This document shows, piece by piece, positions 9,291-18,748 of a stretch of DNA of 50,332 nt. Source of the DNA: Saprospiraceae bacterium (GTDB lineage Bacteria; Bacteroidota; Bacteroidia; Chitinophagales; Saprospiraceae); the NCBI GenBank assembly GCA_020628645.1, contig JAHDES010000045.1, positions 1-50,332 on the forward strand. Reading direction: 5' to 3'. Position 1 is the stretch's first letter; the number at the start of each line of letters is the position of its first letter. The translations under genes were made by a program, and so were the position numbers. The notes under the pieces were generated by a model, which had not been told where the DNA came from, ran no database searches, and was given only the letters and a program-made list of their open reading frames with translations.

Positions 9291-9992
9291 ATGAAAAAAT
9301 TAGTAGTTATACTTTTGGCGGTAGTTGTTGTGCTTATCGCCCAGCTACAAGCCCAAACTTGTTATCCTCCCAATACCAGTATTTGGGAAGATACTTGGCA
9401 ATCTTGTCAAACTTCTCCAAATCCTAATTCAGTTCATGGAAATAGCCATTGGATACAATACGATTTAGGAAGTATTTATCAATTGTATCGTACTCGTTTT
9501 TGGAATCATAACCAAGTGGGACAACTAAACAGAGGCGTAAAAGATATAGTGATAGATTATTCGCTAGATGGTACAAATTGGACTTCATTGGGAACGTTCC
9601 AACTGCCCCAAGCAATGGGTGAAGCGCAATATGCTGGTGAGATAGGCCCCGATTTTGATGGAGTGGATGTTCGTTATGTACTAATTACAATACTTTCTAA
9701 TTGGGGGCATGCCTCTTGTAATGGAATTGCAGAAGTGAAATTTATGCTTGCGCCACAAATACTGGATCAATTAGATTGTGATGATGTTATATTAAATGTA
9801 AATAATAATCCTATTCTCACCGACACCTACTCCGCACAAACGATTCTAAACTCAACAGGTACAATTGATCTTAATCATAACGTGACCTTTACTGCGGGTC
9901 AATGTATAGAATTAAATCCTGGATTCGAAATAAAACAAGGTAGCAGCCTTCTTGCAAAAATCGAAGCATGTATTTCACAAATAACACCTTAA
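9291..9992 (+). CDS. Secreted discoidin-like (F5/8 type C-like) protein
   Basis: The signal peptide (1-21, ending LQAQ) is followed by a beta-sandwich resembling F5/8 type C domains: HWIQYDLGSIYQLYRTRFW, YSLDGTNWTSLG and DVRYVLITIL. The C-terminal part (about 165-230), with TFTAGQCIELNPGFEIKQGS, matches the beta-stack segment often found near the C terminus of Bacteroidota surface proteins. There is no clear T9SS type A tail. The gene is 10 bases upstream of the DUF1800 gene and begins a three-gene export cassette. Binding to a carbohydrate or a surface is a family-based inference. Confidence 0.6.
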   Translation: MKKLVVILLAVVVVLIAQLQAQTCYPPNTSIWEDTWQSCQTSPNPNSVHGNSHWIQYDLGSIYQLYRTRFWNHNQVGQLNRGVKDIVIDYSLDGTNWTSLGTFQLPQAMGEAQYAGEIGPDFDGVDVRYVLITILSNWGHASCNGIAEVKFMLAPQILDQLDCDDVILNVNNNPILTDTYSAQTILNSTGTIDLNHNVTFTAGQCIELNPGFEIKQGSSLLAKIEACISQITP

Positions 9993-10002
9993 AATAGTAA
10001 AA

Positions 10003-11808
10003 ATGAATAAGCAACAATCCTTCTTTAAAACTATACTTCCTTTATTATCAATCATATTTTTTGCTGGACAATTTCTTCTAGCACAATCACACACTGATTT
10101 CATAGGGGCAGGCCATGATAATGGCGTTACGGTCACTACCAGTCATAATCAAAATGCGTCTAATAATGGTCAAAAAACAGTAGATGGATTTCCTATTACT
10201 GATTTAAATGTGCTTAGCGATGCTTCCCGTTTTTTAGCACAAGCATCTATGGGGGCAGATTGGGAAATGATTCAAATGACTGCTGCCATGGGCTACGAAG
10301 CATGGATTGACGAGCAATTTACCATTCAAAAAACAAGCATGATTAGTCAAATGTATCAAGCATGGGATTTATTTCCTTATGAACCTGATCCGGGAGAGGT
10401 TCTAGAGGAGAACCCTCCTTTGTGGCGATACTATTTTAATGCTGCTTGGTGGAATAATGTTTTGTCCAAACCTGATGCCTTACGCCAACGAATAGCTTTA
10501 GCCTTGTCAGAAATATTTGTTATTTCACTTTATGGTTCTGATCTTTTTGAGGATGTCTCCAATGTTGGAGGAAATTATTTAGATCTATTGTCGGATCATG
10601 CTTTTGGGAATTATCGTAATCTGCTAGGTGATGTTACGCGAAATCCAGGTATGGGTATTTATTTAAGTCATTATAATAATCCAAAAATAGATTTAGCAAA
10701 TAATATTTTTCCAGATGAAAATTATGCCCGTGAAATTATGCAGCTTTTTTCCATTGGGTTAAAAGAACTCAATAATGATGGAAGTTTGAAACTAGATAAT
10801 TTTGGTAATGCCATCCCCACTTATACCAACCTTGACATTAACGAATATGCTAAAATATTCACGGGTTTCGGAGATGGGTCACCTAATGGAGAATTTGGTG
10901 CTATTGAAAATGAAGATGAAATAGCGCGATTGACAACTCCAATGAAAATGTATGAAAATTGGCATGAACTGGGTCAGAAAAATTTATTAAATGGATTAGT
11001 TGTACCTGCAGGGCAAACAGGAGAACAAGATGTCGATATGGCATTGGATGGTTTATTTGCACATGATAATGTACCTCCATTTATTAGTAAAAAGCTCATT
11101 CAATTTTTAGTGAGCTCTAATCCAAGTCCTGCTTATATCAATCGAGTTTCAAATGTCTTTATAGATAATGGACAAGGCGTACGTGGTGATTTTAAAGCAG
11201 TAGTTAAAGCAATTTTACTTGATTCTGAAGCACGAGATTGTGATGCCATCAATCATCCAACAAATGGAAAGTTACGCGAGCCATTACTTCGATTAACAAG
11301 TGTAGCCAAAGCATTTAATCCGTATACAAGTACGAATCCTTTTTTTGCTGTTGGGTATGACTATACAGAAGTCGTCAACCAAACGCCATTGATGTCGCCT
11401 AGTGTTTTTAATTTCTTTTCTCCATTTTATCAGCCAGCAGGAGATATTCAGAATAATGGCTTAGTCGGCCCCGAATTTCAAATATTAAATAGCTCCACTT
11501 CTATTAGTTATGTCAATGTTGCCGACGCTATGTTTTTTGGGGATGAATATTTAGCAACGTTTGAAGAAGGAGTGCCTGATCCAGTACTATTTGACTTAAC
11601 GGATGAGCAAAGTCTTTTGTCAGCTAATCCAAATGATGCAACAGTGCTAGTAGAACGATTAAATATTCTAATGGCAGCGGGACAACTTTCTAACAATACA
11701 AAAAATATCATTATCAATGCCGTCGATCAACTTACTGATGCAGATGATAAATTGGATATGGCAATGTATCTCATTATGATCTCACCAGATGCTGTTATTT
11801 TGAAATAA
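10003..11808 (+). CDS. DUF1800 family exported protein
   Basis: After a signal peptide (about 1-27, LLAQ) the protein shows the DUF1800 pattern: SDASRFLAQASMGADWEMI, YEAWIDEQF, LRQRIALALSEIFVIS, YLDLLSDHAFGNYRNLLGDV, NPGMGIYLSHYNNPK, ENYAREIMQLFSIG and LREPLLRLTSVAKAF. The length of 601 residues is within the family range. No biochemical activity is established for DUF1800. Its gene is very often next to a DUF1501 gene, as here, which suggests the two products act together in the envelope. Confidence 0.85.
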   Translation: MNKQQSFFKTILPLLSIIFFAGQFLLAQSHTDFIGAGHDNGVTVTTSHNQNASNNGQKTVDGFPITDLNVLSDASRFLAQASMGADWEMIQMTAAMGYEAWIDEQFTIQKTSMISQMYQAWDLFPYEPDPGEVLEENPPLWRYYFNAAWWNNVLSKPDALRQRIALALSEIFVISLYGSDLFEDVSNVGGNYLDLLSDHAFGNYRNLLGDVTRNPGMGIYLSHYNNPKIDLANNIFPDENYAREIMQLFSIGLKELNNDGSLKLDNFGNAIPTYTNLDINEYAKIFTGFGDGSPNGEFGAIENEDEIARLTTPMKMYENWHELGQKNLLNGLVVPAGQTGEQDVDMALDGLFAHDNVPPFISKKLIQFLVSSNPSPAYINRVSNVFIDNGQGVRGDFKAVVKAILLDSEARDCDAINHPTNGKLREPLLRLTSVAKAFNPYTSTNPFFAVGYDYTEVVNQTPLMSPSVFNFFSPFYQPAGDIQNNGLVGPEFQILNSSTSISYVNVADAMFFGDEYLATFEEGVPDPVLFDLTDEQSLLSANPNDATVLVERLNILMAAGQLSNNTKNIIINAVDQLTDADDKLDMAMYLIMISPDAVILK

Positions 11809-11826
11809 GCGATATGTCGTTTTTTC

Positions 11827-11860
11827 TAGCTACCCAAGGGAACATGTTCCCTTGAAGCTA
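11827..11860. repeat. Palindromic hairpin between the DUF1800 and DUF1501 genes
   Basis: The 20-base perfect palindrome CAAGGGAACATGTTCCCTTG (11835-11854) is framed by TAGCT (11827-11831) and AGCTA (11856-11860). Together they make a 15-bp interrupted stem in the 101-bp intergenic gap. No T-run follows, so it is not a standard terminator. It could be an RNA-processing or differential-expression hairpin, or a dimeric operator. Confidence 0.6.
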
Positions 11861-11909
11861 TGCAGCAATTCTAAAAATGTAAAAGAAACACCTTAAAACT
11901 TAAATAAAT

Positions 11910-13331
11910 ATGTCAAATCATTATAAAAAAGGCATGAGTCGCCGTCGATTTATAGGACAAGCTTCTTGTGCGGCACTTGGTACTACTACATTTTTTTCTA
12001 CCCTTTTTAATTTAGGAATGGCAAATGCTACGGCAGGCTATCATGCAAAACGATACAGTACAGGTAATAACGATTATAAAGCTTTAGTATGTATTTTATT
12101 TGCTGGAGGAAATGACTCCTTCAATATGTTAGTCCCATCTGATAATACGGCTTATAATGATTATGCAGCTACTCGAACCAACATGGCTTTGGCGCAGAAT
12201 TCATTATTGGGTATTAATCCTTTGACCTACAATAATGGAACTTTTGGCGTGCATCCATCTATGCCAGAAATACAAAATTTATTTAATACTGGAAAATTAT
12301 CGTTTGTATCAAATATAGGAACACTTGTTCAACCCACTACTCCTGCTGAATATTTAAATGGTTCGGTGAGTTTACCATCAGGATTATACTCGCATTCTGA
12401 TCAAATACAACAATGGCAAACTTCTGTTCCACAAACAGCTTCACCTAGTGGCTGGGGAGGACGAGTTTCTGATATTTTACAAAGTATGAATACCAATCAG
12501 AATATCTCGATGAATATTTCATTGTCTGGTCGTAATATTTGGCAAACAGGGAACAACACTTCGGAGTATACCATTTTAAATACAGGAACAGGAAGTATTG
12601 GAATAGAAGGATTTAATGAAACAGATATGGTCAATCAGATTCGTACTTCTGCAGTGAATAGTATGCTAAATCATCAGTATCAAGATGTTTTCAAAAAGAC
12701 CTATGCCTCAACCGTCAACAATGCACAAGATGCACATGATATTTTTAGTACAGCCGTAGCAAATAGTAATTTAACGACGACCTTCTCAGCAAGTCAACTT
12801 TCTCAAGATCTACAAATGGTAGCACGTACAATCGCAGTACGAGATATTTTGGGAATGTCTCGTCAAACATTCTTTGTAGTATATGATGGATGGGATCATC
12901 ATGATGAATTATTGAATAACTATGCCACGATGATTGCAGAAGTAAGTAAAGCGATGGGTGAATTTAATGCGGCGATGGAAGAACTCAATGTATTTGACAA
13001 AGTAACCACCTTTACGGTATCTGATTTTGCTCGCACTTTAACCTCTAATGGTAATGGAACGGATCATGCTTGGGGAGGAAATATGATGGTGATGGGAGGA
13101 GGTGTAAAAGGAGGAGATATTTTTGGTACATATCCTTCATTAGCGTCTACGAATCCTCAAATTGTAGAAAGTAGTGTGTTAGTTCCTACGATCTCAACAG
13201 ATGAATATTTTTATGAGATTGGAAAATGGTTTGGGGTACCTGATACAGAAGCCAACATGATTTTACCTAATTTAGGAAATTTCCATTCCACCAGTTCAGG
13301 TACTTTACCTATTGGTTTTATGAATGTATAA
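11910..13331 (+). CDS. DUF1501 family protein, Tat-exported
   Basis: The N terminus has a twin-arginine signal (SRRRFIG, then a hydrophobic stretch to about residue 38), implying export of a folded, perhaps metal-containing protein. The mature part follows the DUF1501 pattern: LVCILFAGGNDSFNMLVPSD, NNGTFGVHPSMPEI, FVSNIGTL, YSHSDQIQQWQT, FFVVYDGWDHHDELL, and FTVSDFARTLTSNGNGTDHAWGGNMMVMGGGV. The fold is related to alkaline phosphatases and sulfatases; the Asp and His residues in GWDHHD and GTDHAWGG are the likely metal ligands. No substrate is known. It is the last gene of the cassette and is followed by an intrinsic terminator. Confidence 0.88.
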   Translation: MSNHYKKGMSRRRFIGQASCAALGTTTFFSTLFNLGMANATAGYHAKRYSTGNNDYKALVCILFAGGNDSFNMLVPSDNTAYNDYAATRTNMALAQNSLLGINPLTYNNGTFGVHPSMPEIQNLFNTGKLSFVSNIGTLVQPTTPAEYLNGSVSLPSGLYSHSDQIQQWQTSVPQTASPSGWGGRVSDILQSMNTNQNISMNISLSGRNIWQTGNNTSEYTILNTGTGSIGIEGFNETDMVNQIRTSAVNSMLNHQYQDVFKKTYASTVNNAQDAHDIFSTAVANSNLTTTFSASQLSQDLQMVARTIAVRDILGMSRQTFFVVYDGWDHHDELLNNYATMIAEVSKAMGEFNAAMEELNVFDKVTTFTVSDFARTLTSNGNGTDHAWGGNMMVMGGGVKGGDIFGTYPSLASTNPQIVESSVLVPTISTDEYFYEIGKWFGVPDTEANMILPNLGNFHSTSSGTLPIGFMNV

Positions 13332-13361
13332 ATAAGAAATAAGAATTGGAATATGTTAAAT

Positions 13362-13414
13362 CAGAATGAACGCTCTGATTTCTAGAGTCAAGAGAGTTAC
13401 ATTCTGTTTTTTTT
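13362..13414 (+). terminator. Intrinsic terminator of the discoidin-DUF1800-DUF1501 cassette
   Basis: CAGAATG at 13362-13368 pairs with CATTCTG at 13400-13406, directly followed by eight T residues (13407-13414). An alternative smaller stem, AAATCAGA at 13358-13365 with TCTGATTT at 13374-13381, competes for the left arm. The hairpin abuts the end of the convergent lipoprotein gene. Confidence 0.6.
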
Positions 13415-13415
13415 A

Positions 13416-13829
13416 TTAGTTACAACTTGTAATGTCGTGATCTTCACGATAAAAGATGCCGTTTTCTTCACCAGCTTCATTGATCCATTCTATGACATAA
13501 TTATCACATTTAAAATTAGGTAACAATCGAGAGTAGTTTCCAAAATTAAGATCCACAACGATTGTATCGCCACTATAAAACCAATCCTTTCCAGTCAAAT
13601 TAGGATTTTGTGTTTGGAATTCTTCGAGTGTTGGAAAAGTACCATCATTACTAGAATATAATTCAAATCGCTTGTTATCAGTAAATTCATAACGGATATT
13701 ATCCTCAAATCCAACAGGCACCCATCTACCTAGGATTGTTGCCTCGGTAGGAGTAGTCGGGTCTACTTCATCTTTATCACAACTTAAAAAAGTAGATAGG
13801 AGTATTAAAGTAATTAAAGCATTTCTCAT
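13416..13829 (-). CDS. Small lipoprotein, lipocalin-like
   Basis: A type II signal peptide ends in the lipobox LSTFLSC with the lipidated cysteine at residue 17, followed by acidic residues. The mature part contains ILGRWVPVGFEDNIRYEFTDNKRFELY, a pattern seen at the start of small lipocalin-like beta-barrels, and three more cysteines, two of them near the C terminus. No enzyme motif is present. It is likely anchored in the outer membrane or at the cell surface. Function unknown. Confidence 0.65.
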   Translation of the reverse strand: MRNALITLILLSTFLSCDKDEVDPTTPTEATILGRWVPVGFEDNIRYEFTDNKRFELYSSNDGTFPTLEEFQTQNPNLTGKDWFYSGDTIVVDLNFGNYSRLLPNFKCDNYVIEWINEAGEENGIFYREDHDITSCN

Positions 13830-13989
13830 GAAAAATCAAGTTTATAGTTTGGGTAATTGTATTTAAATCACCAAAATGTAAATGAAAAAATGGAAACTAC
13901 TTTTTTTCAATGGTTTAAATATTTAAATAAAGTTCTAAAAGTGACGATCTATATTTTGATAGTATAAAATGCTAATATTTTATGATAGC

Positions 13990-15120
13990 TTAATCATCAC
14001 CAAATCTCAAGGTATGGCGAAACAATTCTAAACTTATCCCAAATTGAAATACACTAATGGGGTCATCATATCGGATGTTTAGATAATCTCTACCCCTATA
14101 CCAATGTAATAAAATTCCCAAGGCAGGTAAGGGACGAATAGGAATATCTAAATACGCATGAATACTAAATGGATATTTATTTTCATACGGAAAAAGATCT
14201 AGTTTTTTAAAATCGGTGATAAATTCTGTATCAATTCTGACACTCATTTCCTCAATTAAACCTAGTGGAAATTCTCCCTTTTTAAATAAGATTTGATTAA
14301 TCTTGTTCAAACTAAATTGGTAGAAGCCTGAAAGTAAAATTCGTTGTTTGCCATATCGTCCTTCTTGTTCTTGTCGAAATGACCACGACCATTCATCTTT
14401 TCCAAATTCTTGTTGCCATCCAGCAATAAGTCCTAAATGATACTTTTGAGGTCTAAATCGGTGATAACTAAAGGTAAATCGCCAAAAATTAGTAGAAAAA
14501 TCTCCCGATAGATAGTTGTTTCGATTTAAATTATTTCCAAATGCATCTGTTTTAAACACACCTGCTGGCTGTCCATTGGAATAGTGATGTAAAAAGAAAC
14601 TTAATGTTTTGAAGGAATGAAAAGTTTCTGGATCTAAGGTATGAGTGGAAGAATACTCTTTGGTAAAGGACCAAGCGTTATCTAATACTTTACCATTTGA
14701 CCGAAGATCGAAGGTTTTTTCTAATCCAATACCCCATCTATTGGTAGGGGGTAAAATAGGGCCAGATTCTACCTCGCTTGCCACACGTGTGTGAAATCCA
14801 TAATCTAGAAAAATACGGCCATAAGTCCAAAAAGGAATGAATGTATTGTCCTGTTTTAGATTCCCTGTTTTTCTTTTTGAACGAAGAATGAATCGGAAAG
14901 GAAGATGGGCTTCGGTACGATAACCATTTTTGCCTTCTTCAGGTTTTAAAGGAATAACACGATCTTCTAATGCTTTCGGCTGGTGTTTAAAAATTACATA
15001 ACTAGGGGATTTTTCAGTATGAAGAATAGAATTGACTGCTTCGTACATGTATTGCTGTCCGTTCATAGTATTCATTAAAAACATGAATACTATAAGCGTA
15101 AGTGTTAGCTGTATTCGCAT
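13990..15120 (-). CDS. Predicted outer-membrane beta-barrel protein
   Basis: The first in-frame ATG is at 15147, but the ATG at codon 10 (15120) is the better start because it begins directly with a standard signal peptide (MRIQLTLTLIVFMF to NGQ). The mature protein alternates aromatic and polar residues and is rich in Tyr, Trp and Phe (WTYGRIFLDYGFHTRVA, FWRFTFSYHRFRPQKYHLGLIAGW, FLHHYSNGQPAG). The HHYSNGQPAG-type segment resembles the active-site region of outer-membrane phospholipase A (H-S pair), so it could be an OmpLA-like enzyme, but I cannot confirm the whole motif. It is followed upstream by the YfhO gene in the same direction. Confidence 0.5.
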   Translation of the reverse strand: MRIQLTLTLIVFMFLMNTMNGQQYMYEAVNSILHTEKSPSYVIFKHQPKALEDRVIPLKPEEGKNGYRTEAHLPFRFILRSKRKTGNLKQDNTFIPFWTYGRIFLDYGFHTRVASEVESGPILPPTNRWGIGLEKTFDLRSNGKVLDNAWSFTKEYSSTHTLDPETFHSFKTLSFFLHHYSNGQPAGVFKTDAFGNNLNRNNYLSGDFSTNFWRFTFSYHRFRPQKYHLGLIAGWQQEFGKDEWSWSFRQEQEGRYGKQRILLSGFYQFSLNKINQILFKKGEFPLGLIEEMSVRIDTEFITDFKKLDLFPYENKYPFSIHAYLDIPIRPLPALGILLHWYRGRDYLNIRYDDPISVFQFGISLELFRHTLRFGDD

Positions 15121-15220
15121 AATAGGGTTTTTGAGTGTAATAAACAATTATGCGAAACTACGGCTTTTAAATGTTATAAATCTACTTATTTGTAAGTATT
15201 CGTTTCTATAAATAGTAGGA

Positions 15221-17743
15221 TTAGCTTTTCTTCTTTTTCTTCTTTGATTTCGTTTTCTTTAAAGGTGTTTTAGATTTTGTGGTTTCTACCATAGGTTCAG
15301 ATAAATCTAAATTTTTAAAGCTACGATAAGAAACAAAGATCAATCCACCTAATAAAAGTAGCGAGCAAATTAAGGAAATCATACGTCCCGTTGCATAACT
15401 GGCAGGTTCAAATTTGAATTCAACTTGATGACTTCCTGCAGGAATTTTCATCGCACGGAGTAAGTAATTAGCACGAATAAATTCAGCTGGTTCTCCATCA
15501 ATATAGGCGTTCCATCCTTTATCAGGCCCATACCATACCTCTGAAAACACTGCAAATTGTGCTGATCTTGTATTGGTATTATACGTTAAATGATTAGGTT
15601 TGTAGTCTTTTAAAGCAATAGAGCCTTCTCCATTATAAGTAGCCTTATCACCTATATAAGATGCAAATTCTTGATGAATTACTGCATCTGTAGCGGTGTT
15701 TAAACCTGTTAAGGCATCTATTTCGGCATTCGCGCTTGGTACTAATTTTAAATTTTTAACTAACCAAGCTGTTCCTCTAGCATCTGGGTTTTGTTGTACT
15801 TGCCCTTGTTGAGTTATGATATACTTTCCATTCATCATATGGATGACTTCCATATTGTTTTTCATAATGTGACGATCAATAATATCTTGGGCTCGTTGTA
15901 ATTTTGCGGCATTATAACCTCCAATGGTATTATGAAAGTAAGAAGTAGAAGCATCGTTAAATGTGTTGATTGATAAATCCCATACCCGATAATCTCCACG
16001 ACTATTCTCTGCATTCATAATTTGTTGATCGATTTGACGAGGGCTAAAACTATTAGTGACTTGAGTTTTATTCACAAAATCATCTGGATCAACATAGCGT
16101 CTTCCGACTCCCCAAATATCAAATAAGGATAGTATAGCAACTGCTCCAATAACAATGTTTTTTTGCAATTTATCATTCATGTATGCCCAAATCAAACCAG
16201 CACTCAAGGCTATCAACATTAAAGAACGTAAGGAATCCATACGCATCAAATAGGCACGTGCTTCTAATAAACCATCTACTTTCAAACCTTGTTGAACGTA
16301 GTTAGCATCTCCTACACTATTGAAACTAAAAAAGCCAGGCCCTACTAATGCAAAGAATAAACAAATAACTCCTAAACCACCTGCCGTGGCATAAAGTGCT
16401 TTCATGAGTTGTTGTTTTTCATAATTCTTATTAATTAAATTAGAAAAAACATAAACGGAGAAGAACGGAATTAAAAAAGATACAATCGCTAATGCAGAAT
16501 TGGGCGTTCTAAATTTATTAAATAAAGGAAAATAATTGAATAAGGTTTTATTTAACCAACTCGCATTATAACCTAGCGACAATAAGAAGGTAAATAAAAC
16601 AGATAGTCCAATCCACCATTTTAAAGTTCCTTTTTCGACAACTAAACCAAGTAAAAAGAGAAAAAAGAAGATTGCCCCAAAATAAATAGGGCCACTAGTA
16701 AAAGGTAAATTCCCCCAATATAAAGGTGCTCTATTTCCATTGGAGGGGAGTACTCTTCCCCATTGTGCATCTTTTTTTAGAGGAGATCCATCACTAACTT
16801 TCTCCGCTGAACCACCTCCTGCTACACCGGGTATAAAAGATGAAAATAAATCAATGGTTCCATTACTCCATCGCATGGCATAATTCCAGTCCAATCCACT
16901 CACTTCACTACTACTACCAATTGCATTATTTTGAGAAGACGAACTATTTGCATCTTTTTCTAAAATAGGAGTACCTCGCATTGTTTCTTGAGAATATTCA
17001 TAAGTTGGCAAATAATTACTAGCAGTAGTTCCTAATGCAAGTAATGCAATTCCGATTAAAATAGCTGCGGTTTTACCAAAATCAGCTATCTCTCCTGAAC
17101 GAATAGCATTGACCAACCAAATAATTCCAAGAATGATGAGATTTAATAATAAATAATAAGTCATTTGGATATGATTAGAACTTAAATTTAAAGCTAAACC
17201 AATACCAAATAATATTCCTCCCACCCAATATTTTTTTCGCATACTTAAAAATAAACCCGCAACAATTGGAGCAAAAAACGCAATCGTTTTAATCTTTGTT
17301 ACGTGCCCAGCTTCATACAAAACTAGATTGTTGGTGGTTAATCCAAATGCTATAGCTCCAAATAAACTGATCCAAGGGTTTGCCCCTAATAACACCAATG
17401 AAATATAGAAAGATAACATCAATAAAATGAATAAGCCAATAGAACCAGTCATAAACAGTGAGCCAGGTTTTTTCAATGTATTGACTAAGTTTCCATCTGT
17501 AATAGTATTGATTTGGTAGGTAGGCATTCCACCAAACATGGCATTCGTCCAGAGCGACTTTTCTCCCGTTTTTGCTTGAAAATCTCGCACTTCTTGAGAC
17601 ATTGCCTGATACGATTGAATATCACCTTGTCGAATGGTCTTTCCATTTAGTTGAGGAAAAAAATATAGACAAGAGATGGCAAAAAATGCAACGATCGCTA
17701 CAAGATGAGGTACGGCTTTTTTGAGAAGAACGGCTGTATTCAT
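15221..17743 (-). CDS. YfhO family multi-pass membrane protein
   Basis: This large integral membrane protein has about 12-14 hydrophobic segments between residues 12 and 560 and a final one near 790-812. It ends in a highly basic tail (lysines in the last 20 residues). The family N-terminal pattern GKTIRQGDIQSYQAM and LWTNAMFGGMPTYQI is present, as is the C-terminal extracytoplasmic segment EVWYGPDKGWNAYIDGEPAEFIRANYLLRAMKIPAG. YfhO proteins are GT-C-like, and some add sugars to wall or lipid polymers, but the Bacteroidota members are not characterised. A good promoter match lies about 40 bases upstream. Confidence 0.85.
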   Translation of the reverse strand: MNTAVLLKKAVPHLVAIVAFFAISCLYFFPQLNGKTIRQGDIQSYQAMSQEVRDFQAKTGEKSLWTNAMFGGMPTYQINTITDGNLVNTLKKPGSLFMTGSIGLFILLMLSFYISLVLLGANPWISLFGAIAFGLTTNNLVLYEAGHVTKIKTIAFFAPIVAGLFLSMRKKYWVGGILFGIGLALNLSSNHIQMTYYLLLNLIILGIIWLVNAIRSGEIADFGKTAAILIGIALLALGTTASNYLPTYEYSQETMRGTPILEKDANSSSSQNNAIGSSSEVSGLDWNYAMRWSNGTIDLFSSFIPGVAGGGSAEKVSDGSPLKKDAQWGRVLPSNGNRAPLYWGNLPFTSGPIYFGAIFFFLFLLGLVVEKGTLKWWIGLSVLFTFLLSLGYNASWLNKTLFNYFPLFNKFRTPNSALAIVSFLIPFFSVYVFSNLINKNYEKQQLMKALYATAGGLGVICLFFALVGPGFFSFNSVGDANYVQQGLKVDGLLEARAYLMRMDSLRSLMLIALSAGLIWAYMNDKLQKNIVIGAVAILSLFDIWGVGRRYVDPDDFVNKTQVTNSFSPRQIDQQIMNAENSRGDYRVWDLSINTFNDASTSYFHNTIGGYNAAKLQRAQDIIDRHIMKNNMEVIHMMNGKYIITQQGQVQQNPDARGTAWLVKNLKLVPSANAEIDALTGLNTATDAVIHQEFASYIGDKATYNGEGSIALKDYKPNHLTYNTNTRSAQFAVFSEVWYGPDKGWNAYIDGEPAEFIRANYLLRAMKIPAGSHQVEFKFEPASYATGRMISLICSLLLLGGLIFVSYRSFKNLDLSEPMVETTKSKTPLKKTKSKKKKKKS

Positions 17744-17783
17744 TTTATTTTAGTTATTGAGTTTTTTTACTATACGTAAGCAA

Positions 17784-17813
17784 CAAAAGTAAGTTTTTAT
17801 CCTTTGGATACAA
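17784..17813 (-). promoter_or_regulatory. Promoter of the YfhO gene (TTG-N19-TACTTTTG)
   Basis: On the minus strand TTG (17813-17811) is followed after 19 bases by TACTTTTG (17791-17784), an exact match to the Bacteroidota primary sigma consensus TTG-N19-21-TAnnTTTG. The ATG lies about 40 bases downstream. Confidence 0.6.
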
Positions 17814-17828
17814 AAATAACAGCCAGCA

Positions 17829-18680
17829 TTAAATTGTATTAGGACAAATTGCTTTAATCATTCGGTCTTTATCATTTAAATCCTTCTTTAATTCGATATG
17901 AACAAAGCCTTTTTCTTCTAGGAGCTTTACGACGTTTGAAGCATTATACTCATTAGTTTCAAAGAATAATTTTGCTGAATGCGTCCCTTTTTTTAGCGCA
18001 AAATCTGCAATACAATCATAGAAAAAAAGCGGATTATTATTTTCTACGAAGAGTGCTAAATGTGGTTCATATTGCAAAACCCAATTTGGCATGAGTTGCT
18101 CTTCCTTTTTTGGAATATAAGGGGGATTACTAATGATGACATCAAATTGAGATAAGGGTTGCCAATTTTGTCGTTGCGTAATGTCTAAATGAATAAAATT
18201 AACATCTAAATTATACTTGGAGGCATTTTTCTGTGCAAGTTCTAGGGCAGATTCACTGATATCACATGCAAAAACATCTATATCTTGTCGTTTCAATTTT
18301 ATGCTTAAAGGAATGCAACCGCTTCCTGTTCCAATATCAATTATCTTAGCATTTGGTGGTAAATCTTGTAGAACCCAATGCACTAATTCTTCTGTTTCTT
18401 GTCTGGGTATTAAAACGGCAGGTGAGACTTCAAATTTATACCCATAAAAATCAGCTTGACCAAGGATATATTGAATAGGCTCATTCTTGAGTAAGCGCGA
18501 TTCAATTTTTTTAAGTTGTGCAGATTGATCTTCTGTGAATTCCCCTTTTTTTTGCCAATTGGTAATTGCAAAAACATCTTCAAAGATAATACGAGCAATA
18601 CTTTCAGCTTCTCCTTTTCCAAAAATAGAGGAGATGGTTTGGATAAATTCAGAAATGGTTTTGTTTATAGATGAAGGCAT
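17829..18680 (-). CDS. prmC: Peptide chain release factor N5-glutamine methyltransferase
   Basis: It methylates the GGQ glutamine of release factors RF1 and RF2 using S-adenosylmethionine. The motifs are complete: the family linker QYILGQADFYG (70-80), the SAM loop DIGTGSGC (115-122), and the catalytic NPPY (185-188) preceded by DVIIS. The length of 283 residues is standard. The start is ATG at 18680, with a TACTTTTG box only 8-15 bases upstream, so the mRNA may have a very short leader. The gene neighbours YfhO in the same direction with a promoter between them. Confidence 0.93.
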   Translation of the reverse strand: MPSSINKTISEFIQTISSIFGKGEAESIARIIFEDVFAITNWQKKGEFTEDQSAQLKKIESRLLKNEPIQYILGQADFYGYKFEVSPAVLIPRQETEELVHWVLQDLPPNAKIIDIGTGSGCIPLSIKLKRQDIDVFACDISESALELAQKNASKYNLDVNFIHLDITQRQNWQPLSQFDVIISNPPYIPKKEEQLMPNWVLQYEPHLALFVENNNPLFFYDCIADFALKKGTHSAKLFFETNEYNASNVVKLLEEKGFVHIELKKDLNDKDRMIKAICPNTI

Positions 18681-18687
18681 GGTACAT

Positions 18688-18724
18688 CAAAAGTACAATA
18701 AAAATGAAAATGAAAATGAAAAAA
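18688..18724 (-). promoter_or_regulatory. -7 box and ATGAAA simple repeat upstream of prmC
   Basis: The minus strand has TACTTTTG at 18695-18688. Just upstream of it lies a short run of the hexamer TTTCAT (plus strand ATGAAA, about three units at 18704-18721), where a -33 element would be expected. No TTG was found at the correct spacing. Confidence 0.3.
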
Positions 18725-18748
18725 TTTTATGTCTTTTCCATTTATCCT

